A stretch of DNA of 64,000 nucleotides from Chinchilla lanigera (GCF_000276665.1 NW_004955402.1:8512291-8576290); one strand, 5' to 3'. Positions 35,130 to 45,675 are shown, counted from the first letter of the stretch. Program-made: numbers and translations. Notes: a model not told the origin generated them from the letters alone.

Positions 35130-35181
35130 GCCAATCAAACTGAACAAATGTCAAAATTTTAATATATTTCTTAGATTCTCT
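35130..35181 (+). repeat. 52-bp copy of 32879-32930 inserted in LTR
   Basis: Near-identical copy interrupting a GC-richer LTR with AT-rich DNA. The short duplicated flanks 'ccggcagt' (35122-35129) and 'ctggcagt' (35188-35195) bracket it with six extra bases, consistent with an insertion. Confidence 0.85.
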
Positions 35182-35558
35182 AAGAATCTGGCAGTCCCTT
35201 GATTCATCCTCCACTCCGGAGTCAGGAAGTAATGCTCAGAGTGAGGACCACAGCTCCCTCAAAGTAAACCAAAGCTATTCTCAGTGCCCACAAGGTCCCA
35301 AGCTCCTTGGAGGATGAAAACAGCCAAGTTCATCAGGAATCCAGCATGATAAGCTCCTCCAAAGCAACCAACAGCTCCTTACAGCTTCTATGAGCTCCCA
35401 ACAGCCTCTCTCTGCTCCCAACTGCCTGACTTCTCCACTTCTGCCTCCTACACTGCTGGCAACAATCCCCAGGTGGTCCTCCCACACCCAGCACCACGCT
35501 TACTCAGTTCAACTGGGGGTTATAAATTGACCACCAGTTGTCAATCCATTACAGTGTA

Positions 35559-36202
35559 TATCATTCTTTTTCCTTGTTTTGAAAGACATTCACTGAGTTT
35601 CTTTAAGGAACACAGTTCCAAAACTACCATTTTCTTCACTCCGTTCCCTGTATTCATGTTTTTTTCACTATCTACTGTATTCCTGGCACAGATTTGATTT
35701 TCTTGGCCCTTTCTGAGAATTTGTTTCCTTTATCTCAGGTCACTTTTATGTAGTGATAATGACATAATAAATACAATCCCACAGATCTTACAACCTCTTT
35801 CAAAGCAAAATGAGAGCATAAATATCCAAATATGACTAACTTAAACATGGAACATAGGATTAAAAAACATGCACTCTTTGGAGTGGAAATAAACCACCAA
35901 CAGTCCAAAATGAGAAACACTAAGAAAGAGACATACATATAGGTCCAGAATGAATGCAGATAGGCTGTGTTTTAATTAATTGTGGGAAGCATGCAGGATA
36001 AAGGCAACCAGAGGTGATAGGAATAATGCCTCCCACGTCACATTGGTTGCTTGTGGACAGCGTGCATTCTCAAAGAGAATGGTTTTAACATTGATTTTTG
36101 TTTGTTTGGGGATGTTTCTTGTGATATGCTTATCTAGATCATTACAATAGATTTTGATTTGACATTACAATGGCACTGTTACTAGTGAACCCTAAAGGTC
36201 AG
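35559..36202. other. Unique sequence, no feature seen
   Basis: No recognisable repeat or exon. Confidence 0.45.
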
Positions 36203-36395
36203 TGTCTTAGTTACTTTTCTTGTTGCTGAGACAAAATACCCGACACCCACAGTGGAAAGGGGAAGGTTTATTTGGCTCACAGTTTGTGGTCAGTCCATCA
36301 TCGGCTGGCTCCAAGGCAGGGCGGCATGGCAGAGAGGAATTGCAGAGGAGAAACTGTCCATGGCAGCAGAAAGTAGCAAGCAAGAAGCAATGACT
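36203..36395 (-). mobile_element. MaLR LTR fragment, antisense
   Basis: Begins TGTCTTAGTTAC (reversed LTR end), then 'gagacaaaatacccgacacc', 'gtttatttggctcacagttt' and 'ggcagggcggcatggcagag'. It matches the LTR at 20823 and the reversed end of 26827-27283. It fades out near 36395, so only the 3' ~190 bp remain. Confidence 0.85.
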
Positions 36396-36527
36396 AACTG
36401 TCTTTCTGTTGCCAGTGGATGAATAGATTAAAAAAACTGTAGAAAACAGCACTTTCCTAGTGAATATACATCTTAAATTTCAAAAGCATATTATATGAAA
36501 GATGCCCAAGACAAAAGAGTATCTACA

Positions 36528-36639
36528 GGGGCTGGGGATTTAGCTCAGCGGCAAAAGCGCCTGCCTGGCAAGCGCAAGGTCGTGAGTTCGGTTCCCGGTA
36601 CCGGAGAAAAACCAAGAAAAAAAAATAATAATAATAATA
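36528..36639 (+). mobile_element. Young ID SINE, sense, perfect 17-bp TSD
   Basis: 'ggggctggggatttagctca', 'gcggcaaaagcgcctgcctg', 'gcaagcgcaaggtcgtgagt' and 'tcggttcccggtaccggag', followed by an A-rich tail with (ATA)n. Box A-like TAGCTCAGCGG and box B-like GTTCGGTTC are present, so it could carry an internal Pol III promoter. Flanked by identical 'acaaaagagtatctaca' at 36511-36527 and 36640-36656. Almost identical to 38305 and the reverse complements of 36764 and 56002, indicating a recently active family. Confidence 0.97.
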
Positions 36640-36763
36640 ACAAAAGAGTATCTACACACACTAATCAGTTCATGTGGATTATTAGGGAGAAACTAATCTA
36701 TGATAAGAGGAATCGGAGCAGTAGTGGCCTATGCTGGTCCTTAAAGAACATAACAGAACTTTT

Positions 36764-36873
36764 TTTTTTTTTTTTTTTTTTTTTTGATTTTTCTCCGGTA
36801 CTGGGAACCGAACTCACAACCTTGCGCTTGCCAGGCAGGCGCTTTTGCCACTGAGCTAAATCCCCAGCCCCCG
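36764..36873 (-). mobile_element. Young ID SINE, antisense, with TSD
   Basis: A T-run, then 'gatttttctccggtactggg', 'aaccgaactcacaaccttgc', 'gcttgccaggcaggcgcttt' and 'tgccactgagctaaatcccc'. Flanks 'taacagaactttt' at 36751-36763 and 36874-36886 form the target duplication. It lies about 125 bases from the sense ID at 36528, in inverted orientation. Confidence 0.96.
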
Positions 36874-36954
36874 TAACAGAACTTTTAATAGTACTAAATA
36901 AATAGAACTCATTGTAGGTATGATAACAGGAAGAAGTCAAATGTTAACAGATGT

Positions 36955-37000
36955 CATGATGCAGCAGGTGTCACATGCAGCAGGTGTCATGATGTCAGTC
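36955..37000 (+). repeat. Short tandem repeat of 'atgcagcaggtgtca'
   Basis: 'atgcagcaggtgtcac' is followed directly by 'atgcagcaggtgtcatg', and 'gatgtcatgatg' / 'catgatgtcag' flank them. About a 16-bp unit, two copies plus partials. Confidence 0.85.
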
Positions 37001-38290
37001 AGTTCCTCGCAGAAAACTTTAGAAAAGCTTGGTGGAGGAAGAATAAACAGATATAGAGGGAGAACAAGGCAAAGCACAGCAAAATGCTAATAATTACTTA
37101 TGAATATATACATGAGTATTCATTGCACAATAATTTCACCATTTCTGTAGATTTAAAAATTTCAGAAGAAATATTCATAAAGCACAATAAGGAAATTCTG
37201 CTGAACTTTGAAAACAATTCTACTTAAATCTACTAATTTGAAATATTGCACGGATAACTCCTACACCAGAATATTTTGACGGTTCCAATACCACTTGTTT
37301 TATTTATATCTAAAAATCTCATTATTTGATCTTGGGTATTATTATTTCAAAATTATGTAATAATTTTCATTATACTTTAAAAAATGATAAATAATTTAGA
37401 AATAAAAATTTCAAAATAAATTAAAAACAACAAAGCTAGAATGTGTAGTTTCTAAATTTTAATATTACAAGAAATATGAAATTAAACCAAAGTAGAAAAT
37501 TATTCAGCTTGTATTCAGATAGCTGTAAATAAACCTGGCAAAATTATTTGACATACAGAAAAAACATTTCTCTGCTAAGGGCAGAAATGGTATTTGGTAA
37601 AAAGAAGGTCTAAACACTGAACTCAGCGGTGGAAGTATATATTTCCTTTCAACCAGCCAAAGTTAGGTAATCCTGGCAGTGTTTGTAGTCACAAAACTTA
37701 GATACTGTATGGCAATTTACTTTAGTGATCTAAAGCTGCACGAGATAAAATGGATGTTGGTAATCTCGCAGATGGTATGTTGCAAATACATTCTGCACTT
37801 AGCTCAAAAATAACTTAGGAAAGTTTTGAACAGTAATCATCTATCACCGCTGGGAAGAACCTTTCCCACGCTTTGTGCATAAAAGCCACAGGAAAAAATG
37901 CAGCACTGATGAAGAATAGTCAAATTTTAAGAGTAAGTAGTTATACAAAAATAGTAAATAGTACCTGAATGCATCATAAATTAAGCTTAAAATTCAATCT
38001 AGGAGTAGAAATCACAATTAGAGTTTTTTTTGTAAGTTAACACATTTTGTTACTGGATTTTGTTGATGGTAAAATGGTTTTTGCAAAGTGAAATTTCTTC
38101 TGAGTACTCGTAGCATTAAGAAAAAAACTGCATTTCTCATAGTAACATGGATATTGTGAAGACTGTTCCAGAAAATGCAATGAAAATTCAGCTAATTTTT
38201 TAATCATTAACAATACCCATTAGGCTAGCAGAAGTCTGGAGTTGGAGCTCCTCTTCTGCCTTCTACTCTGGGCAGCAGACACTAAGCTTC
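37001..38290. other. Unique AT-rich sequence, no feature seen
   Basis: No recognisable repeat or exon. Very AT-rich around 37330-37450. Confidence 0.45.
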
Positions 38291-38304
38291 AAAGAGCATC
38301 AAGA

Positions 38305-38415
38305 GGGGCTGGGGATTTAGCTGAGCGGCAAAAGCGCCTGCCTGACAAGCGCAAGGTCGTGAGTTCGGTTCCCGGTACCGGAGAAAAACCAAAAAAATAA
38401 AAAAAATAAAATAAA
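38305..38415 (+). mobile_element. Young ID SINE, sense, perfect 14-bp TSD
   Basis: Same body as the 36528 copy with two visible differences ('gctgagcgg' for 'gctcagcgg', 'ctgacaagcg' for 'ctggcaagcg'). A-rich tail with interspersed T. Flanked by identical 'aaagagcatcaaga' at 38291-38304 and 38416-38429. Confidence 0.97.
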
Positions 38416-38429
38416 AAAGAGCATCAAGA

Positions 38430-40185
38430 AAGAAAAATAGAGATTTTTGGAGAGAAGGAATTATGGCTAAGATACACAGGTAGAATTAAGTTTGAGAAAT
38501 ATTCTATGCACAAGATAAATTGATGAAAATAAAATGTAAAACAAATTGAATTCATTTGATGAATTTGTTCCCAGTAAATTGGCAGTATTACAGAAAGCAA
38601 TAAAAGAGCAGTTTGAGATAACGGTTGAGTTTAAAGCTAAAACAGGAACACTGGTATTTTTGTTTCATGGATGTGTATTGAACAACAAAACAATTCTATT
38701 TTTCTCTAGTAATTCAAATATTCATCTCTACAACACTTTGTTTCTATGTTACCTATCAATAAGTATTGAGAAAAAAGGTGTTTGCAAATATAGGATGTCT
38801 TGTCATTCAAAAAAAAAGTGGAATAAAATATTTGAGAGATATCGAAAGAACACCTATATTTCATTTTCTCTTTGCTTAAGGAAGTGGCTCTAAATTCAAA
38901 ATTACCTTTAAAAATTCATAATGATACTTTGCAGTCTGCTGGAGGCAAAGCAGGGTATGAATAAGGTTAACAATGACTTAGACTGTGTTGAGAGAGAGAA
39001 ATCCCACGCACACAGGAGTTACGAAGCAAGAGAAACGTTTCTGAGTTACAGAGCTGAGACAAATCATTATGCCCCTAAGCCTTTCATTTGTACCTTTAAA
39101 AAAGTATATGCATTGTTTTTTCCATTTTGGCTAATGTCTTCCCTGTTGTTATCTGAATTTAATTATAAAAATCCCACAATGCAAAGAGAAATCTTAATGA
39201 AAAATTATATTTAAGTTATATGGAGCTCTACATACCATCCTTGGTTCATTCTGTATCCATGTATCTGAAATATCAGAACTACAATATTGTACTTCTTAAA
39301 CAGAAGCATCTTAACTGTTTTGATTGAAGGACATTATTCACTCAGAAAACCCAATTATGAGCCAACTTCAGCAGTTAAATTAAAAGATCACATACATATT
39401 AAGAAGTACAAAACATAATGCACCATTTCAAAGTTAACATTATATACAACATTTAAGTACTATTTAGTTTTTTAAAATTCCATAATAAACCTTACATTTG
39501 TCTAGCATTATTTACAGTTTTAGGTGAATTTTGTTGTGGCTTTTAAAAGCAATACATGCATACTCAAATATAGTCATAACCTGCCAAATCACTTTTACAC
39601 AATAAGCATGGTTTTAGATCATACATCTACATCTGAATAAAAATATACTTGTGTTTCATACAGAAGATAAGAAAATGAGAACACTAAGAGAAAAAGAGAT
39701 AGATATCCTGCCTCTTCAAATAAAAGGAATTATTTTCCTGATAGATCATATAAGAAAAGTACCTAATCAAAAATATACCGTCTAGAAGTGAAGTTTCCAA
39801 TGATGTTTTAACAACTTCTTCCTCAAATTTTCCGTTTAGTGATATCTACAAATCATTATTTTCAGGTTTACATCTGAGGAAATTATCAATATGTTATATG
39901 CCTAAGATTTAGCATTTTAAGTTAAGGTTTCATACACTGCCATCTTGTGATAATGTGAAGAACGTTCAAGCCTTTTGGGAAATGTATTCAGGTGGAGCAT
40001 AAAGCTCAAAGCCACAATTCCTTGAATGATGGGCTAGAATCTTGCATACCCTTATTTATGCTGATTGAAGGGAAGCTGGTTAAATATTGTAGTTCCAATG
40101 TCTGCTCCTCCTACGCAGTGACATTGGTGAAGTTGTGTAACATCTGTAGCTATTTACCATCTGAGTTTATTCCTTTGTAAAGTAG
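38430..40185. other. Unique AT-rich sequence; unexplained open frames
   Basis: Two adjacent plus-strand open frames, 38546-38893 (115 codons) and 38921-39214 (97 codons), have no recognisable domain and AT-driven composition. I regard them as chance. No repeat recognised. Confidence 0.4.
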
Positions 40186-40187
40186 GG

Positions 40188-40232
<45 letters not shown>
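40186..40232 (+). repeat. (GATA)n microsatellite
   Basis: About eleven uninterrupted TAGA/GATA tetramers ending before 'tcacaaagg'. Likely length-polymorphic. Confidence 0.97.
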
Positions 40233-40439
40233 CACAAAGGTTTTAAGAAATTACTGTATTAAAAATACATTTTTGGGCACTGTACACGGTGTATCATAAA
40301 CCCTGTTAGTCATCTTACAATTACTTTGAAAGGAGATTTTGTGATTTCATGACTAAAATCAATTATATTTTCTCTAAAATACTCCTGAAGGTATTTTTGC
40401 CCCTTCAACAAAAAGAAAATATAGATGGTTTACAGTGGA

Positions 40440-40825
40440 TGTATTAGTCATGATTTTATCACTAGGAAGAAAATAACTGATACCCAGAATTTAACTAGGA
40501 GAAATTTATTTTGCCTCATGGTTTCCAAGTGTTCATTCCATAGTTGGCTGGCTCCGAGGCAGAAATGTTTGGCAGAAGGGCCCCCTGGAGGACAGCTGCT
40601 TAACCATAGCACCCAGGAAACGGGCAGAGAAGCCAGATATACCCTCGAGAAACACAGCCCTCAGGGACGCATCTCCTCCACCCAGGTCGTACTTTGCAAC
40701 AGCGTATTCAGCTATGAACTCATCCTTATTCCAATGATGAGTACAGAACCTGATCATTCAGTTGCTTCCCAGCCCCAACTTTGACATGAGACTTTTGAGG
40801 GACTTTTCAGATCTTCATGACAACA
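40440..40825 (-). mobile_element. MaLR-type LTR, antisense
   Basis: Plus-strand reading starts TGTATTAGTCATG, then 'gaagaaaataactgataccc', 'aggagaaatttattttgcct', 'tagttggctggctccgaggc' and a GC-richer body, ending 'catgacaaca' (reversed TGTTGTCATG). This is the reversed order of a MaLR LTR. The 119-codon frame at 40425-40784 and the 74-codon minus frame lie inside it and are not genes. Confidence 0.75.
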
Positions 40826-41007
40826 GTAGGATAAGTGGTATTTATTGCTACTTCTTCAAACTGTAAGAATATATGACCATTCGAGGTTTAGATATGTATC
40901 TATCATTTAATAGTTTGGACTATAATCAAAACATATTCCTGAGTGAAAGTTCTACAGGTGTTTTCTGCTAAATTAGCAATGTTGATACTTATTTGCTTAA
41001 TTTTTGT

Positions 41008-41085
41008 TGTTTTTGTTTTTGCTTTTGCTTTTGAAACAGTTTCTTGCTATGTTCCAGACTGGTGTCAAACTCACTTATATATTAA
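41008..41085 (-). mobile_element. B1 SINE fragment, antisense
   Basis: T-rich head followed by 'gaaacagtttcttgctatgt', 'tccagactggtgtcaaactc'. Only the first half of a reversed B1 remains. Confidence 0.5.
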
Positions 41086-41089
41086 CAAT

Positions 41090-41146
41090 ACATCTATTAG
41101 AGTGCTTAGTACATAGTAAATATTCAACAAATATTTGAAGCAATTG
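41090..41146 (+). repeat. Ancient SINE/LINE tail fragment
   Basis: 'tagagtgcttagtacatagt' and 'aaatattcaacaaatatttg' match the 3' tail shared by MIR and L2 elements. Confidence 0.5.
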
Positions 41147-42554
41147 TGTAGTGTATGGACAACATGCTCTCTACAGTTCAATGAATACTAAATCCATATT
41201 ATAATTAAATAACTAAAATAATCATTATTTTAAGCACAATTGCAAATTAATAAAAAAAATTCAGCCATGAATACAGCTAAATAGAATACAAATCAGAAGT
41301 ACATGAACCCTCCAACTGATTAAACAAATGGCACACAATTTTGACCAGAAATGCTTAGGAAAATATACAGAAGGATGTACATAAAACAGCAATATAAAAT
41401 ATTTTAAAAAACACTCTTTCCCTGATAAACATTCCCTTATTTATTTATTAGTCATTTTATGGTTCATTTAGCAAACATAGGGAAGAACAAAGTGAATTTT
41501 TATAAGCTCAATTAATGACTTTTTAAAAATTTAGTACAGATGCAATTAGATCTGAATGGACTTCTGATTCTGAAACTGTTCTCTTCTAAGAGAAAATGAT
41601 TTGGAAAATTTCCACTATAAAACTGTGCTCTAATCCTCTACATCTCCTTTTGAAGATATATTTAAATCTTGAATAGTCACAAGAAGGTGCATTTTTATCA
41701 GAGACCAGAGCAGCCCTTTTGTGTCATGGTACCTAGCAGTGTAAAATAAAGACGGAAAGGCAACCTGAAAGTCGCTCTTTTTCGGCCATATTTATGCAGT
41801 GCCCCTCTGTGCTCAGATCTGGCCATAAAAGGATTTGATAGTGGGAGAATGGACAACAGACAAGGAGACAGATGAGGAGAGAGTCGAAAGATGTCAGTGG
41901 AATTCTCACTATGGCCAAAAAATATCAAATAGCTGTCAGAGCACATTTTGATTGATGTTATTAAACCTACTTAGGTCAATAAAAATTGCTCTGAGGTCAC
42001 AGCGTGGCTCCCAGTTCTACAATTCCACTCTAGGACTTGGGGTGCTATCAATCGTGTCTAAGTTGAACTCTACTAATTCTCCTCATATGTCCTGTGATAT
42101 ATAGTGCTAAAATTGCTCCTGAAGGAGAAGCAGCAACAAGTATCTTAACAGCAAGCATCGCCAGCAGTGCCTGCCGCAAAGCAACAGACAGCAGGTGGAG
42201 AATCATCTGTCCTATACCCTAGAAAACACCCTTTTGTCAGTAATTCAAATGAGGGCTTACCAAAATGTGGCCAAGCTGGGAAGCTCCAAATTAGCAATTA
42301 TTCATCACATGTATAAAAGGCACAAAGATGCGGGTGCTAACTTAAAAACCTGCATACACCATTATTTCTGCTTACCTTTAATTACAGGAGAAGAAATACA
42401 GTGAACCAGAAGGCAATGCAAAGTAACAATATAAGGACAGCAAGAAGAAAACGGCACACATTGCTGAGCACCACTTTCCTAAGCATCACTAAGAACATTC
42501 CCTTAGGAACAACAGATATGAGCAATAAAGGGAGAAAAGATTCACACTTTATTC
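41147..42554. other. Unique sequence, no feature seen
   Basis: No recognisable repeat or exon. Confidence 0.45.
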
Positions 42555-42725
42555 ATCCATTTAACAAATATTTATTGAGTGTCTAATTTGTGCCAGGCAG
42601 GCATTACCGTAGTCTCTGGAGGTACTACACGGAGCATGACTGAAGAGCTCACATTTTAATAAGGGTGGTTAAAATATAAAATAGGATTTTAAAAAATAGT
42701 TTAAAACACAGTGATGGAACGAAGG
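42555..42725 (+). repeat. Ancient mammal-wide repeat fragment
   Basis: 'aacaaatatttattgagtgt', 'ctaatttgtgccaggcaggc', then 'gagctcacattttaataagg' follow a very common mammalian interspersed pattern. Related fragments occur at 49275 and 60605. Family name not assigned. Confidence 0.5.
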
Positions 42726-43244
42726 GCTACGTCTATTGTGAAACCAGCGACACCATTCCGAAGTATTCATATTTGTGTAGAGGCCTGGAAAATAGATGGT
42801 ACCAACCTTGGGAAAACTAGTCATAGAAGAATGGCTGGGTAAAGCCATGGCTACAATCCAATGCTTTCCCATTCCTCGAAGTCCAAGCTAAACCTTGTGT
42901 GTTGTGGGATTGAGTCTGAGTAGCAGAAGCGAGTGTGTAGTCAATCCTCAAAGCTATGCTAAGAGATCTGAGTTCTCTTCTAATTGAAATGGGAAACTAC
43001 AGGAAGTTTGTCAGAAAGGGGATGAAATGACCCAGAACAAAAATCTTAAAAAAGAAAATTTTAAGTGGACTATGAGTTGCCTGAAGTGTTGCAATAAAAG
43101 GTTAGGACTTCTGAATTATGAGGTTCAGAGGAGAGCAGAAGAACTCCACAAGTGGAATCTTGAGAAGATGGACTGACAAAAATATGGCAAAAAGATTATC
43201 TTAAACAAAAAGAATAACAAAACCCTCTGTGTGGTCTGTCTGTA
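42726..43244. other. Unique sequence, no feature seen
   Basis: No recognisable feature. Confidence 0.4.
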
Positions 43245-43640
43245 TCCCTGACACATGAATACCTTCATTATCTGACTGTGTCCTAACCTAAGTGTCCTCT
43301 GGAATATTCATCAGTGTCTTCATATCCTATTGAAACTTCCTCAACCAAAACCCATGACGCCTCTTGTTCACACACAAACTTTTGCTCATCCTTTAAGACT
43401 GCCTGGGCTCAAATGAGACCTCATACGTGCAGCCTTCCCTTGTTGCTGAAGACTGCTCAGAGCTAAAAGCATTTTCTCCCTGCGTCTGCATTCCGTGCAT
43501 ATACCTCTGTTCCTTCGATTTCACATTGCACTCTACTTTTAGGTTTAAATGCTTTTGGAGCAGATTTTGCTCTTCGAAGAGCAAAAAAATCATTTTTGCT
43601 TTAATACCATCTGAGCTTAGTATCAGGTCTTCCTCATAGG
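43245..43640 (+). mobile_element. L2 LINE fragment, sense
   Basis: 'cctttaagactgcctgggct', 'caaatgagacctcatacgtg', 'cagccttcccttgttgctga', 'gcatatacctctgttccttc' and 'cacattgcactctac' follow the L2 3' order. A 22-bp perfect palindrome is present at 43565-43586. The open frames on both strands across this interval have no known domain. Confidence 0.6.
43565..43586. repeat. 22-bp perfect palindrome
   Basis: The palindrome has core GCTCTTCGAAGAGC with four T's on the left and four A's on the right. It has no loop; its centre is the TTCGAA site. Confidence 0.97.
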
Positions 43641-43889
43641 AGGACCCCAGGTCACGCATATTCAGTGAATGACTTGCAAGAGCCCAAGTGTCAGGGAATA
43701 ATATCTGATGACGCAGAGAGGAGCAAACCTGTCTTTCTTTTTCAGACATTCACTCTACTGAGTGTTGTGTACTGAGTGGGCCGTTGCTGCAGGCTAATAC
43801 TCTGGGAGCATGGAATTCTCATTTTCAGCTAATTGCTAAGAAGAAAGTCAGGTCATGAAACAGTATTACCTACATGGTACACAGCAAAC

Positions 43890-44006
43890 TTTTTGTTCTA
43901 TATGGAATCTCACTGATGTGCCTAGGCTGGCCTCGAACTTGCTTCCTCTTCCTTCAACCTGTCAGGCAGCTGAGATGACAGGCACGCACCCCCACACCCA
44001 GCCTGA
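43890..44006 (-). mobile_element. B1-like SINE, antisense, diverged
   Basis: 'gatgtgcctaggctggcctc', 'gaacttgcttcctcttcctt', 'gctgagatgacaggcacgca' and 'cacacccagcc' match reversed B1 in order, with many changes. Confidence 0.65.
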
Positions 44007-44159
44007 CAAACTCTTTAAAACAGAAATGGAAACCTTTTTACTTTTTCTCTGCTCAGGGCAGACATGTAAGGATAGACAGTACCCCAAAAACACTTGCAAA
44101 TATTAAATAAAAGTATGTATGATAAATAGGGTGCGTTAAGTAGTAAATAATGGATGATT

Positions 44160-44186
44160 ATTTCCCACACCATTAGTGTGGGAAAT
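44160..44186. repeat. 11-bp inverted repeat with 5-nt loop
   Basis: ATTTCCCACAC, loop catta, GTGTGGGAAAT: a perfect stem. Terminator and small-RNA meanings do not apply in this setting; it is simply a strong hairpin-capable site. Confidence 0.9.
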
Positions 44187-44219
44187 TAAAGAAAATTATC
44201 CCTTTGTAATATGAACAAG

Positions 44220-44815
44220 ATTGTTTTGCTAGGGAGAATTATAAGATGCCCTCAAGGTTCCCGCCGGATGATATCCATGCCACCCTTGCAATATGGACTG
44301 GACCTGTGAGTGTTACAGCATCCCTCCCTTGATTTTGCTGCATTCTATGACAACTATAATCAAAGTCACAGTCGATTGATTTTATGCTGGTCAAAAGGGA
44401 GGTTAAGTTGGTTGGGTCTTACCCCCTTCAGTGATACCTTTAAAGGGGTCTGCAAGTTAGAAATGGAAGAAGTCACAGAGATGCTACCTCCTGGTTCTGA
44501 AGAAGTAATGTGCTACTGGCTGTGGATAGGGTCACATGGGGGGGGGGAATAGGCATTCCCAAGGGGCTGAAGGTCTCAGTCTTACAACAGCAAAAAGTTG
44601 AATTCTACCATCAGTCTGTGACAGGAAGGGAAGAAAGATTCAAAACCAAAATGACATCTCTGTCCCAGCCTACACGTAGAGTGCAGTCCTGTGGAACCCT
44701 GGGCAGATGACGCTGAAACTGTCTAGACTTCTCACCCATGGAGACGTGTTGTTTTAAGCAGCTACATTTATGATTTATTCAGCACCAATAGAAGGCATAT
44801 TCATTTATTGTTTTG
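44220..44815 (+). mobile_element. MLT1-like MaLR LTR, sense, ancient
   Basis: 'aaaattatccctttgtaata', 'gtcctgtggaaccctgggca', 'gagacgtgttgttttaagca', 'gctacatttatgatttattc' and 'agcaccaatagaag' resemble the 3' half of an MLT1 LTR ('gttgttttaagccac..'). A run of nine to ten G's lies near 44537-44547. Strongly diverged; boundaries approximate. Confidence 0.5.
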
Positions 44816-45497
44816 AGCCATGCCAGTTTGAAACCGAGTAGCAAGATGACATTACTGAACTCTGAAATAAATCCCTCCAGAATAGTTACAAGGATGTTCT
44901 CTAAATATATCTAGAATTGAAAGAAATCATAATGATATTAGAAATAGTTTTCAACCTCCTCATTTTATCATTGCAGAAGATGAATCTCAAAGATATTAAG
45001 TCATTTGCTTTTGGGTCACTGTGACTTTACTGACACATGCCACCATGGCTGGGGAGACATCAGCAGCGGGAGAGTCAAAGGCTCTCAGGAAGGAATAGTA
45101 ACAGAGGCTCCACCAAAGCTGCTGACATTCAGGAGACATTTCCAGTCTCTAAAAGAACAATATTCTAGGGCCCACGTGTAGAAACACTGGAATATACTGT
45201 AGGGACCAAATGTTGGTGTAAAACATCGAGGAGTGAGGCACTGACCTTTTCAACAGGACTGCAAAGTGAACCGTGTGAAACTTATCATAGGAGAACAAAA
45301 GCTGACATTGCTAGAACCAGGCAACACTTCTGTGAAAGGTAAGCATGATTTGAGTGAAGGCAAGCCAGTGGTCTTGGGTAAGGATTTTAGCAATCTCCCT
45401 TCCCAGGATCAGTTTACCCCACTCCTACCCCTCTATTACCCCCTGAGAGTGGAGCGGGCCTGAACAGCTCAGATGGGAGTCTTAGTAATAAGTAGAG
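44816..45497. other. Unique sequence, no feature seen
   Basis: No recognisable gene or repeat. Confidence 0.4.
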
Positions 45498-45675
45498 ATG
45501 CTACACTGGCACAGTGGTACACATGTAATCCTAGCTACTCAGGAGACTGAAATGGGAAGATCCCAAACTCAAGGCCATCCTGAGCAATGAAGTAAAACCC
45601 TATCTCAAAGTACAAAGGGCTGGGCATACAGCATGGTAGTACGGCAGCCCTGGGTTAGATCCCCAGTAAGGCGGG
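45498..45675 (+). mobile_element. B1-ID composite SINE, sense
   Basis: B1 part: 'ggcacagtggtacacatgta', 'atcctagctactcaggagac', 'ctcaaggccatcctgagcaa' and 'aaaaccctatctcaaag'. ID part from 45617: 'gggctgggcatacagcatgg', 'cagccctgggttagatcccc', 'agtaa'. The two parts are joined by a short 'tacaa' linker, so they moved as one unit. Confidence 0.85.

Larger units (their letters stand above)
34599..35553. mobile_element. Solo LTR with 5-bp target duplication, family unknown
   Basis: TG...CA termini with imperfect inverted ends: TGTTATGGTTTG on the left, and the right end CAATCCATTACA, whose reverse complement is TGTAATGGATTG (10 of 12 alike). Flanked by 'gtgta' on both sides (34594-34598 and 35554-35558). 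Length 955 bp, of which about 58 appear inserted (35130-35187). Internal tandem structure: three ~42-bp units at 34739-34866, and two ~187-bp units starting at 34973 and 35218 ('ggagccagaaagtgat', 'ggagtcaggaagtaat'). Orientation is unclear; TATAAAAT-like sequence near the left end on the minus strand hints at minus. The 152-codon minus-strand frame at 34485-34943 is produced by the 42-bp units and has no known domain. Confidence 0.8.

Noticed and set aside
36495..36940. 119-codon plus and 80-codon minus frames
   Set aside because: Both read through young ID SINEs and their A/T tails. The repeated GDLAQxQKRLPGKRKVVSS-type text is translated SINE.
38546..39214. Two consecutive plus-strand frames of 115 and 97 codons that might be exons
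   Set aside because: AT-driven composition, no domain and no convincing splice signals. Frames of this length are expected by chance in 64 kb of AT-rich DNA.
40425..40784. 119-codon plus-strand frame
   Set aside because: It lies inside an antisense MaLR LTR and shows no recognisable domain.
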